DNA from: Saururus chinensis
Lineage: Eukaryota > Streptophyta > Magnoliopsida > Piperales > Saururaceae
Reading direction: 5' to 3'
NCBI GenBank assembly: GCA_035235625.1
Contig: CP141145.1
Coordinates: 42,946,668-43,010,667, forward strand
Length of the DNA: 64,000 nt
Below, piece by piece: positions 24,301-34,684 of this stretch. A program made the translations under genes and the position numbers. Every line of letters starts with the position of its first letter. Position 1 is the stretch's first letter. Below the pieces are notes generated by a model. It saw only the letters and a list, made by a program, of their open reading frames with translations. It was not told the origin of the DNA and did no database searches.

Positions 24301-25178
24301 TTATCATTCACCCTTTCAGTAATATCAAAGTTGCCATTGAGTAGGTATGCTTGTTGCATGTATGCAATCTGAGTCTCATCTCTGGTGCTTTTGGTTGCTT
24401 GTTATCTCCTCTGTGTACCATATTAATTGTCCTATTTGATTTTTTCAAATGAACTAATTTTAGTTCTTTTGAAAATCAAATAGGACCCTTATCAGTATAT
24501 AGCTTCTAATTTTCATAAGGTCCAGTAAATCGAGTTTTAACCCCAAGTTGTCCTGCAGAGCAAGCCCAGGCGGGCGGGCTGGCTGGCTGGCTGTGATGTG
24601 TGTATTTGCCTCAGTGATTAACGGCCTGCTGTTTACTCTGTGTTGACATGGCCTCCTCTAATTACAATCCGGCCTCTTCTTCCTGTGATCATATCCATTA
24701 GAACCGAGTTAGAAGTTGAATTTTAGAAAGTATCTGCTGATGGTCACAACTTCTATCCTAAATCTCTGATAAGAATTCAGCATGTACTTATCTATTTGGT
24801 CTGGTGATTTCACAGTAGCTACACTAATTTTCCATTCATCTCACTTGTGTCTATTTTTTGTGGCACTTCATCTCACTGAGGTTGTCATGTGCATTTTGGA
24901 ACGAGGTTTGCCAGTATTTTTATATGTTTGACTTATTTGTCTGTTATGAACCAATTGTTGGGTTCTGGACGATCAAACCTTTTCATGGCCTTGATCATTG
25001 ACACAAAAAGGCTAGTGCAGGCACTTGGTCATGTTGTCCAATTGTTTGAATTGTACATTGTTTGGGAGTTATTCATTTGGCATGCTAAAGATTGCTGCTG
25101 TTGATCATGAATTGCAGCTATCAAGACCTTGATGCTCCAGATGAGGAAGTCACCGTTATAGATTATCGGAGTTTGTAG
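18360..25178 (+). CDS. SE: SERRATE, zinc-finger ARS2 homologue (12 coding exons)
   Basis: SERRATE is the nuclear partner of DCL1 and HYL1 in primary microRNA processing and also acts with the cap-binding complex in splicing. Exons by eye: 18360-18757, 19795-19898, 20768-20828, 21120-21194, 21304-21378, 21575-21622, 21717-21785, 21865-22668, 22751-22799, 23657-23940, 24059-24256, 25118-25178. All joints are GT-AG and in frame; the protein is 741 residues (Arabidopsis SE is about 720). Visible parts: an Arg/Asp/Ser-rich N-terminus with a proline run at about 24-40, the conserved SYKQFIQELEDDILP from about residue 192, the ARS2 core, a C2H2-like finger (CGAKGC...H...H) at about 495-525, a Gly/Pro-rich tail with LMPVPGAGPLGPFVPAPPE, and the family ending VTVIDYRSL. 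The start lies in a good context (CCATGG). Exon 10 could start 15 bases later at a second AG. Confidence 0.96.
23167..23223 (+). repeat. (ACC)19 microsatellite in SERRATE intron 9
   Basis: A perfect run of about 19 ACC triplets lies within the 857-bp intron between exons 9 and 10. It is probably length-polymorphic. Confidence 0.95.
24429..24486. repeat. Near-perfect 58-bp hairpin in SERRATE intron 11
   Basis: The arms GTCCTATTTGATTTT and AAAATCAAATAGGAC are perfect complements. Pairing continues inward through GAACTAA/TTAGTTC with one small bulge and one mismatch, giving about 27 paired bases. It looks like a minimal foldback MITE. No clear target duplication is visible. Confidence 0.85.
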
Positions 25179-26534
25179 GCGTACTTACAATGGTACCACT
25201 GGAAATTAGCATGGATGTCGCCGGAGTTGCACGACTATATAAAAGGCCCATGCTGTTCTGCAGCTGGACTTGACTTTTCCTCATGGTGGTGGGCTGTAGC
25301 ATATGGTAAATGTGCTTGGGTTATAGGTCTGAACCCGCTTTTATTGGGTACGAAGGCGGTTTTGTTGATAGATGAAGAAAAAGTGGCAGTTTTTCGGCAG
25401 AACATTTTGTAATGGCCCAGCGGAACATATAATAAACCAGCTAGCTTTCGTGATCTTGTGCATGATTTTCTGTTAATTGTACATCATGTATTCATTTGCT
25501 AGAAGGAACGAACTGTAGTCGTGGTGCTCGCGGGTTTTCATTGTTCCTAATCTATAACCTTTTCTAATGAAGGCTAATATGCTCGTCCTCGTTTAAGAGT
25601 GAACATCCCTGGACTAAAATGCCCATTCTAAAATTTGTTCATGGATGGTCGTCCCTGCGATATTCGCGGCTATACGCTTTGTGTTCTAAGGTATGGCAAA
25701 ACTGAAAGGAAAATGAGTACTCATGAGCCCATGTGAACTTAGTGTAGAGCCTTACTTGTGAAGGACAATTAATATTCTTGTGTGAGTTTTTGTGGGTATT
25801 TTTTGTTGTGGGAGTTTTTGTAGGTACTTTTGTTGTGGGAATATCACTAAGGTGTCTATGTATCCAACGAGCACACACACAAACAAGAAACTAAGCCTTT
25901 TTGACTAGCAAATCGGCTGCCATTAGGAGAGCAGCTCTCACCTTGGTTCGGCCGCCTTCTGGGAAGTAATACTACACTTCAGTCTTCAGCTTTATAGTCA
26001 TAGTTCGGTAAGTACAAATACTCCCTCCTTCCCAGATTAATAGCTCCATTTTAACATTGGTGGTTTGTCATTTTACTTGTGGTGGGTGTACTCTGCCTCT
26101 GGAGGCACCCAACTTTGATTTCCTGCCCATCTGAACCCTCGCAAGCACAAGTGCACAAAGCATGTTACTATCGATCGGGCCTTTAAAAATCGATCATTAT
26201 TTCTCGTCTCACTCCAAATTCATGGAGTTATATATAATGCGTTTTCTTCTTCCTCAACATTTCACAGGAACTGAAGTGACGCACGGATAGCCTATTTCAC
26301 ATATATTCAGAAAAAGGCTTAGCAGCAGCAAGTTAGAAAAAAATGAAAACAACAAATCTACACATGCTAGTTAACTCAGAAATACGAAACAGAGACTAAG
26401 GGGGGCGAGCAAGAGGCAGGATGGCCATCTCAGTGCTCCAGCGGGGCTAAACAACACCATCAAGGACTCCATGAGGATGATTCCCGTTTCCAAGCCCTGA
26501 TAATCGTTCCACTATAATTCTCCACTTCTAGACC
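25179..26534. other. SERRATE 3' flank and convergent intergenic region
   Basis: The SERRATE 3' UTR presumably extends some hundreds of bases; an AATAAA-like site occurs near 25,430 (ATAATAAACC). From 26,018 a partial Stowaway-like end (ACTCCCTCCTTCCCAGATTAATAGCTCC in two overlapping blocks) is visible without a partner end. The last part would be the 3' UTR of the L4 gene on the minus strand. No other gene is seen. Confidence 0.5.
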
Positions 26535-27637
26535 TCAGATGGCTGCCTCTTCATCGGCTTCCTCATCCCCTGCTCATAAAAAAAACTGTCAGATCAACAT
26601 TCTTTCGATCCTGCATCTATCTCAATCACAAATGTAAGTATACAACTTACACATTTTCCAATTCGCAAATGGCTAAATTCGTTTTCGTTTATTCTTTCAA
26701 CTTGTTATGAATCAAACGCAAATGATTCGAATTTGCCATAGCAAAGAAATGTGTCGAAAAATTGAGATCAATTGTGAAGCTCAGATCTGTGGATGAGTTA
26801 TTCACCTTCCGATTCATCATCTACTCCGTCCTCGACATCCACCCCATACATTGCATTCAAATACTCGACAGCAGATCTGGTGAAGACGAGCTTCTCCGCA
26901 TCAAGCACATCGAAGAGGTTTAGGGTTCTCGGCGTCAGTATCTTCAGCGTCCCGATGTTCCTGCTTGACAGAATCACGTTTTCCGGGACCTCGTCGTCCT
27001 GGCCGAAGAGGAATGTGGCCTTCTCACTGGGGTCCAGCCCCCATCGCCTCATGGCCGAGATGAACTCCTTTGTCTTCGGCCTCTCAAACTGCTCCAAGAA
27101 GTCCTCCACCACGATCGTGTTCACCGCCGCGCTCGATATCGCCGTGGACAGGGCCAGCCGCTTCTCCTTGCGGTTCATCTTGATGGACCAGTCCTTGGGC
27201 TTGGGCCCGAACACCACCCCACCTCCCGGCCGCAGCGGGGTCCGCTGCGAACCCCTCCGGGCACGGCCCGTCTTCTTCTGCTTGTAAGGCTTCTTCCCTC
27301 CGCCCCGAACCTCGCCGCGGGTGAGAGTCGAGGCCGTTCCCCTCCGCTTGTTCTGCAGGTCCGTGATGATGCCGCGGTGGACGACGGCCCGGGCGGTCTC
27401 CGGAGGGGCTGCCTTCAGCTCCAGGAAGGCCTCGCCGACCTTCTCCCCGGAGAATGAGAGGACGGGAAGTGGCGAGGGGAGTTGGGAGCGGACTAGGGTT
27501 ATGGCGGGGGTTCTGCCGGACCCAATTGGATTGAAAGATTTAATAGAATTCCTCCAGTTCTGCGTTAGAGAAGGAGGACTGAAGACGGAGGAGGAGAAGA
27601 AGGAGATGGAGCGGGGACTGGCAGAGATGGACGCCAT
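26535..27637 (-). CDS. RPL4: Plastid 50S ribosomal protein L4 (uL4c), nuclear gene
   Basis: uL4c is a core protein of the chloroplast large ribosomal subunit and lines the peptide exit tunnel. The main exon runs from the ATG at 27,637 to 26,806. A Ser/Pro-rich N-terminus of about 50 residues is a plausible chloroplast transit peptide. The L4 domain follows, with the typical GEVRGGGKKPYKQKKTGRAR loop and RTPLRPGGG at about residues 110-142. Two ends are possible. Unspliced, the frame stops at 26,798 (279 residues). Spliced (donor GAAG|GTGAAT at 26,806/26,805, acceptor TATGAGCAG|GG at 26,570/26,569), it gains an acidic tail and ends at 26,535 (288 residues). I favour the spliced form because both sites are good and acidic tails are common in plastid L4. 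Divergent from the MADS gene; starts are 546 bp apart. Confidence 0.93.
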
Positions 27638-28182
27638 TGTCAGCAGAGATTGCCGAGCAGAGAGAGCAAGGCTTCGTTATCACTAACCTCATCGAGCATC
27701 CACGGTGGCGGGGGAAGTCAAAAATCAACGATCAGGATTTCATCTGGAAACGACGATTTGGTCCAATCCAAAGAAGGTGTGGAAAAGCCCGGTTTAGTGG
27801 AAAAATGGAAACCTTCGAACCGGGCCGTGAACATTGGCCAGGTTCAGCCGTTTACGGTTTACTTTTGGGAAACGCCGAGCTATATCCTACCTTAGCATAG
27901 TGTATAGAGTTTATGTACCATGCTATAACCCGTAAGTGCATGCAAGTATCGCCATGGTCTCCCTTAATCTGTGGCTTTCGTCGGCGCCGGGCTACTTTCC
28001 TCGTCCGAGGATTGCCTTGATACGTACCCTAATTTTGAAGAGGACTTTCCCACAATGGGTGAGATTTCCCTACATGAAACTTTCCTCAAGAATTGTAAAA
28101 AAAATAGTTTCCTCAAGAGGAGCTGCTCGAGAAGTTATAAAAAGAAACCATCCTGGGCTCCATCGCCATAGCTGAAGCTTCA
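27638..28182. promoter_or_regulatory. Shared divergent promoter region, RPL4 / MADS
   Basis: Only 545 bp separate the two start codons, which face away from each other. Promoters for both genes must lie here or inside their leaders. A TATA-like box for the MADS gene is visible at 28,136. Short open frames in between look incidental. Confidence 0.6.
28136..28144 (+). promoter_or_regulatory. TATA-like box upstream of the MADS gene
   Basis: TATAAAAAG lies 39 bases before the ATG at 28,183. If it is used, the 5' leader would be only around 10-20 nt. Confidence 0.45.
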
Positions 28183-29106
28183 ATGGGTCGGGCCAAAGTT
28201 CCCATGAAGCTGGTAATGTGCGAGCGATCACGCAACAGGGTTTTCCAGAATCGAAGGAAGGGGCTGGCTAAGAAGTGCAAGGAGCTGTCTGTGCTTTGCG
28301 GGATCGACGTGTGCATGATCTCCTTGGGTCCGCAGCAGGGCAAGCGCCGGTTCCAGCAGGAAACCTACCCCACGGACGAGCACGAGGTGAAACGCATCAT
28401 CCAGGAGTTCCGGCGCCGGACCGAAAAGGGCAAGGACAATGGCAAGAACCACTGCACTCTAGCCGGCATGTTGAGAGACAAGAAGATAAAGCTGGAGCCT
28501 GAGCTCGAGCTGCTGGGGGCGGACGATGGCAGCTCCTCCAAGCCTCCGTATTCGTGGGACGATAAGCTCTTGGATGGCATGTCGGAGGAGTCGCTAAGGG
28601 AGGTGGTGACCAACTTGGACGCCAAGTTGTCCTCTATGAGGAAAGAAATTGAACTCCACAATGCCGCCAACAACGATGTGGTGGGGAAGACAACGGAGCC
28701 AGCCGACCCACAACAATGGAATCACGCTCCTGACAATGCCATGGTCGAACAGATTGGTACGGGCTGGGAGCAGATCCAACAAGAAGATGTCCCATACTTG
28801 ACGATGGATCCATACGGGGGTAATGTCTGTGACATCATGGAAATACAGCAGGTTCAGCCAGAGACTATTTGGTACCAGGGAGTCCAGTATCCGTACGAGG
28901 CTGCACCGCAGGGCGTCCCACCCATGCGTGATTACTACTACAAGATGCCGGGGAACTGCATGCCCTGCAAGGAGGACACTTCATTTCCACTTCCCGCAAC
29001 GGATATGGCATCATCGAGCTATACTCTTCCAGGGAGCTGCATTACAGGCTTCGACTCTCTTAATGCCTCGTTTGATTTCCCATATTACTACGGAGGCATC
29101 TTTTGA
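28183..29106 (+). CDS. Type I MADS-box transcription factor (single exon)
   Basis: The 307-residue protein begins with a MADS domain (about 1-60; MGRAKVPMKLV, then RSRNRVFQNRRKGLAKKCKE and LSVLCGIDVCMI), the DNA-binding and dimerisation unit. There is no keratin-like K domain and no intron, which points to type I rather than MIKC type II. A short predicted coil follows at about 130-160 (SEESLREVVTNLDAKLSSMR), then a Gln/Tyr/Pro-rich C-terminus that could activate transcription. Type I genes mostly act in the female gametophyte and endosperm. The KGLAKKCKELSVLCGI pattern resembles the M-beta/M-gamma groups, but I cannot place it surely. Coding DNA is GC-rich. The upstream region is shared with RPL4. 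Confidence 0.92.
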   Translation: MGRAKVPMKLVMCERSRNRVFQNRRKGLAKKCKELSVLCGIDVCMISLGPQQGKRRFQQETYPTDEHEVKRIIQEFRRRTEKGKDNGKNHCTLAGMLRDKKIKLEPELELLGADDGSSSKPPYSWDDKLLDGMSEESLREVVTNLDAKLSSMRKEIELHNAANNDVVGKTTEPADPQQWNHAPDNAMVEQIGTGWEQIQQEDVPYLTMDPYGGNVCDIMEIQQVQPETIWYQGVQYPYEAAPQGVPPMRDYYYKMPGNCMPCKEDTSFPLPATDMASSSYTLPGSCITGFDSLNASFDFPYYYGGIF

Positions 29107-30093
29107 CATGGAAAGTGGTCATGCAACCGTTCATTGTTTTCATCTTTAAGTTTATTTTTTCCGTCTCCATGCGAGGCATGACACGGTCTGTAGGAAAATT
29201 ATGTAATTTGATGGTGATTACTTAAATTCATGTACTAAAATCTGAACTTCAATGGCAAGAAATTTTGTGTCTGATTTTAAAAATTATTGCGCTGGACATG
29301 CCTGACGTGTTTTTTGTAGTGTTTGAACGAATGCGTTTAATAATTTTTCCATAACCTAATTGAGGAAGTCTAGCTAGCCACAGCTCTGGCCATGATCCGA
29401 TGGTCTTTTTCCTTCTTAAAAGATAAATTAGTTTATGCCCTTCACCGTTACATCTCAATTAAGGTTTAGGGTCTCACACTAACTACGTGTACCGAGGCTC
29501 ATATAAAATTTAGAAAGATTCACTGAAGCAGATAAAAAAAGTGTTTAGGGAATGAAAATAAGACGGGCGTAGAGTAGCGTGATTGGAATCCTCCACGTGG
29601 AGACTGGTCCATATGGCCTCGCAAAAAAACTGTGCCTCATTATGCCAAACGAGATAACAAAGAGCTTATCGATGGGGAGCAATAGAGATGCCAAGAAACA
29701 ATTCATGGCCGTTCTGATCCCTGCGCGAGTTTGACTGTTTAATTCAGATAGTTCAGCTAATAATAAGACCTGATCCAAATGGGCGAAATCCTCAACCGTA
29801 GTGTTTGGGCAATCAGAAAAAGTTCCAACGCCGCCTGGTGATGCCATTTCTAGCACTTGTCTTCCGAAGTTGATTCCCCACTGCTGCCTTATTTCATGAC
29901 CCAAAAAAATCCTACATTATCGTTACGTAAAACTAGAAAAAGAAATAATCAGGTTTCACTTTATTTCCTGGATATTCATGTAACCATTGCGTTACAGGTC
30001 GTCAGACTTGTCCAACGTGCGACATCTAGACCAACAAATAATTTTCCCTTGTAAAAACTAAAAATAAAATATACAGCAGCAGAGAATCGTTTC
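29107..30093. other. Intergenic between MADS and PXN
   Basis: It holds the presumed 3' UTRs of the two converging genes. The minus strand is open for about 119 codons at 29,545-29,904 without a recognised domain or splice context; I do not call it a gene. Confidence 0.45.
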
Positions 30094-33045
30094 TCATGGC
30101 GGCTTTGCTCCAACCTTCTCAATCAGGCCATCCTCCTTTCTTAGGAGTAAACCAACGGTCTTCACCAATTCTTCCTTCACCATAAACAACACTGCAGCAG
30201 CAAGAACACTCTGCATGATTTTTGTGCTCATTCCTTTATAAAATCCACCCACCCCTTCATGACGAATCATTTTCCCAATCGCATCAAGAGTACCTGTACT
30301 TGAAACAATTGGCCAATTGCAGAGTGAGCCAGCATTCTAAAGGTCATTTGCAATAAGAGTAATCAAAGCAAGACATGCTAAATTGCTTTGCTCACTTCTG
30401 CTACTTGACAAACAAAAGTTTTTGGGCCACAAACCTTTGTAGTGATGAGACTTGTCGCCACTGCTGGCCTGCTTAACTTGAAGTCTAGACTGCACAAACG
30501 ATTTGTTTTTTCATTTAAAACGGTCATTTACAAAATACATAACAAAGCGACTCAACATCCAACGTAGAATTTGAAAGATGTGATAGAAGCATTACTCTGT
30601 GAATACATCAATTATAAGTTGAAACTTCAATAAATTGCCTCATACTTCTTTTCATTTAAAAAAGAAAAAAATCACCAAATAAAATACAAGATAGCAAAAT
30701 TTGGGCAAAAATATATATATATTTTTATGTACAGCCATCTGTATTCTAATGGTGACGAGAAGATGTATATATTGGTGTCCCTTCTTTACATAATACCTGC
30801 ATAAGGCCTACAACAACATACTAAATTTTCTAATGGTAACTTAAATGCAATAATAAAAAGGCCGTACTCTCAGTTCTGTAGTGTAAGGCATCCAATTCAA
30901 ATGAGTGGCTTCAATGTCTTTCAATGGAAGCAGGGAAAAAATGTAACAAAAAGATATGATAAAAGTTCAAAAAGTGTAAAGTAAAATGCTAGTGCATTGG
31001 ATATCCTGGTAGCAGCACTGAATATTAGGATAAACTTACCTTCACAACAAGAAGAGGATAAGTAACTACAGTAGCTCCAAGTTTAGCAACAGCACCAAGA
31101 AGAAAGACCTGAGAAAAAATTCAAACTATGAAGAACAATGAATATAATTTACAAAACTCTAAAGTTCCAAAGTCAAGATTTTTCTATCTCATTATCAGTT
31201 TTGTTACTGACTACAAAAGTAGTCCCCTAAGGTGAGACCAATGTAGGATTTAAAAAAACTACAACAGCCTTCTCTCTCCCGAGTTAATACAAAATTACAG
31301 CATCAGAATACCTCCAAAGCAGTCACTCCTTTGCCACCACTCTTACTCAAGGTGCGTTTTTCCTTCATTTTCTTTAACATAGTCTCGTAGAGCATGAATT
31401 GTATGGAAGGATTGCTAACCTACATGGAGCACAAGTCTTAATGATCAAAGGACATCAGCTTTATAACCTACAAAAATGAAGTCTTACCATGATAAGCGTT
31501 GGAAACACACCCTTCCAGAAGCCCCAAAATCCAGCTTCATCATAGACTTCATGGACCTGCAGAATGGTAAGGATTGAATTGTTAGCTTCCCATGTTGCAT
31601 CACACAGGCTATAAATAGCTGAAACATACATGATCCAGATGCTGTACTTTTTAAAGTAATGAGAAGATGGACAACATAAATTCTAACAAATTCACATACT
31701 GCGTGGCTTGTTCCGTAAGGAGGAGGTTCAATTACAGCCATCTTAACAATTTCTTCAGGAGAAATGGGTGCTGCTGGGCTAAGTGCCATCTTCTTTGATG
31801 CCTTTGTGTGAGTCTGTTGTCACACAAAAATGCAAGGTAAAAGAGTTCTAGAAGTAGCAGCCCTTATTTTCATGGGCCTCCAGTGCTCATACATTTCGAG
31901 AACAGTCAACCTGTATTGTTCTTACCTGCATACGAGTAACTACCACCCAGATAGGATTAGTCAGCAGCACATTCACGCACCTACAAGAAAAAAGTCGATC
32001 AATATTCATGAGAAAGTGTGAAAAGCAACAATATCTCTAAAAAATAAAACAGGAACATTGATCAATTGCTTATCTTTTTATTCGACAAATAAACACCAAT
32101 GACAATGACATGGAGAACCTAATACCGCAACAGAAACTCACCCAGACAATGCAGCCACCATAAGTGATGAGAACATCCCAACGGATCCATCTCCAAACCC
32201 GTTTTTGTAACGAGCAAGTGCAGAAGCTTCAGCCCGATTCCTAAATATTTGATAGAAATAGTAGTAAACTCCCTGTGCCAAAGAACTACAATAGCATAAG
32301 AGTAAACTCAAATTAAATCGCATAGGAAAGTTGAGCACATCAAGTCATAAAACACCCAGTATTAATCCTTCAAACTCTCCTTAAAAAGCCAATCAGAAAC
32401 CAAATAGATAATCATAAAGAAAGGATACCCCACCTGACAGAAATCCTTACATTTTAGATGAGAATAAACAAATCATTGGAAAACAGACCAATTAGGCATA
32501 AAAAAATGTAATGTTAGAGCATGATACAAAACAAATAGGACATTCTTACACACCTGAGATGCGGCTGTACCCACTAGCGACGGCATCAAGCCCCCATATA
32601 GCCGACCCCATCCCTCTTGTTTGATCACCTACTCCAAGAGGAAACAATAGCAGAAATCATTTAGAAAGACTTTTACTATTCATGAAAACGATCCATTAAA
32701 TTAGCTTAAGAGAGCAAAAAAAAAATGACCTGGCACATATGTTCAATGGTACCCTGTTTTTGCTTCGTCTTCTTCGTCTCCCTGTCCGTCTGTTGCCGTG
32801 TGTTAACCTAGATCACCCCATCCGAACCCGCAAAAGGTAAGTAAATTAAACTCTTTCCTCTAGAGAAAAAATAACAATAACTAACAACAAAAGCAGCAAC
32901 AAATAAGGATGAACAGAAAAGGAAGATCGACAAAAAAGGGAGCAATGGCAAAGAAGATGAGCACAGTTTGGAGCGGATAAGTGATGAGCTGAGCAATGAT
33001 CCCTCCACCAGCGCCTGACAACCCATTGATCAAAGCGTCAGACAT
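30094..33045 (-). CDS. PXN: Peroxisomal NAD carrier PXN (mitochondrial carrier family)
   Basis: PXN imports NAD+ into peroxisomes, supporting beta-oxidation and the glyoxylate cycle. Exons by eye, in transcription order: 33045-32965, 32807-32730, 32628-32554, 32272-32142, 31980-31926, 31813-31700, 31556-31488, 31419-31312, 31108-31040, 30489-30435, 30293-30094. All are GT-AG and in frame; the protein is 344 residues (Arabidopsis PXN about 331). It starts MSDALINGLSGAGGGIIAQL as in PXN. The three carrier signatures are present: PLQTVNTRQQ, PIWVVVTRMQ and PLLVVKSRLQ, with six expected membrane helices. The second repeat carries SVGMFSSLMVAALSG, the third FYKGMSTKIMQSVLAAAVLF. The loop between repeats 1 and 2 is acidic and Pro-rich as usual. 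The start fits the family, with no upstream in-frame ATG needed. Confidence 0.95.
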
Positions 33046-33683
33046 TCGTCTTCTGTTATTTGATCCCCTTTTTCGGTGACAAAGCGAAAACCAGACCGGA
33101 GATCGCAGAAGATGAAGATGAACAAAGGAAATTCTGCATAGAGAGACAGAGAGAGGTGGGAAGAAAGGTTTAAAGAGGGGGACGGGGATCTCAGAGGTTG
33201 GCGGTAAGCGGCCGGGTCTTCTGTCCTTTACAACTTATTTGCGTGTGACTTGGAAGTTGGGCTGTCACCTACGGCGTCTGGTCCCTCCCGCCTCCTGTTA
33301 CATACGCTCGCCCCTGTCGTCTGCTCGCTATACGCTTGCAACGCTGTCTTATGTACGGAGCTATCTGATCTGATCATGGAAATGGCTGTTTAGGCTGCGT
33401 GTGGAGTTACTCCATTGCGCGTGCCTCAATCGAGCTCCCCGACGGAATCTTCTCAGGCAACTTTTCTCTGCCCCAGGTTTATTGGACGCGGGTCCTACTG
33501 CCCGTCCATATCAGATGCTGGACGAGTGCAAGATCATCTACGCTAAGGCTCCACGTAAGATGCGGGCAATTAGCCATGACAAGAACGTGGTAATGAGACT
33601 AGTACACAGTGGATATAGGATACCATAATCGCCCTAACGGTATATACCATACAAGATAGGTGTCTTAATAAGTGATATTACCT

Positions 33684-33802
33684 CTGTCTCAAAATAAGTG
33701 TTTTATTTAATTTTTTAAAATAAGTTAAAATTAATTTATTTTAAAAACTCAAATAAATATTTAACTTATTTTTAAAAATCAAATAAGACACTTAATTTAT
33801 AA
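33684..33802. repeat. Stowaway-like foldback MITE
   Basis: It starts CCTCTGTCTCAAAATAAGTG, a Stowaway-like end. It folds on itself: AAGTGTTTTATTT and AAAATAAGTTAAA on the left pair with TTTAACTTATTTTTA and AAATAAGACACTT on the right over about 45 bp. The outermost right end (GGAGGGAG-type) is not preserved. Confidence 0.65.
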
Positions 33803-33904
33803 TAAATAGGGTATAAGAGTAGTTGGCATCTCTTTCTTAACTTCTGCATGGAAACATTTTTCACACTCCCCACAAATAATAAGCTAAGCATAAGCCACAT
33901 ATAA

Positions 33905-34010
33905 GAGTCTTTTATATTTAAAATTAATGACATATGCGCTAATGCATATTAGTGTCATTAGTGTCAATACCACTAGCATGTGCACCATCGATATCGTAGA
34001 TAAAAAACTC
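33905..34010. repeat. Palindromic MITE family M1, copy a
   Basis: It begins GAGTCTTTTATATTTAAAAT and ends GATAAAAAACTC, an inverted pair. Between them is the family core with ACATATG and TGTCATTAGTG-like stretches. Related copies are at 39,136, 56,895, 59,481 and 60,478. Confidence 0.6.
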
Positions 34011-34684
34011 TCACATATAACTTACACTGAGATCATTGTTGGAGAATATGAAAAACACTTCCCTGTACACATAGGTCAAGCGGATGTTGCAAGCTTGAAT
34101 TTCGATGTATTGATAAAACCACAAGACTCAGTTTACGCAACCACTTGATCACACTTTCCAAAAGCAAATGGGAAAAAAATCTCGTATTTTACACACGGAA
34201 TTCACATGCTTTAAATGCATTAATTGCAAGCAAAACAGGAAGCAATTGATTTTTATTGTAATAATAATAATGGCTTACAGGAAAACATTCTTTCATCTGA
34301 ACAGTGATCGTAAAAGTTTCAGATGGCTCTGTTACACTTGCCGCTACAATTGTAGAAACAAATCAGAAGGGTAAACTAATAACACCACCGACCAAAGTGG
34401 AATCACAGGCTCAACAGCTCCACCATGCCAACAAGTAAAAGATGTCTGCTGATGCTTGAATATATGAATATTAGATTACAATTATTTCAACTCGTTTCAA
34501 CACCAAACTCTCTCGTTCCAACAAGTCAATTATTCTCAAAAAGATTTTAAAAAAATCTCGCCCATGAGGCCAAAAAACTATTCAACATAAATTGCAAAAC
34601 ATGCAAATTGAATTCTGCCCGACCAGCAGTTTACTGTATCAAACTTTGGGTCCATAGTCGCCAATTAGAGGCATAAACTTGGAA

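Larger units (their letters stand above)
33046..34684. other. Intergenic between PXN and IDH
   Basis: PXN promoter and leader lie at 33,046-33,400, GC-richer than the rest. Two MITE-like palindromes occur at 33,684-33,802 and 33,905-34,010. The last 500 bp should hold the IDH 3' UTR. No other gene is recognised. Confidence 0.5.

Noticed and set aside
29545-29904. 119-codon frame on the minus strand between MADS and PXN
   Set aside because: No domain, no codon bias like the neighbours, and no splice or promoter context; probably chance.
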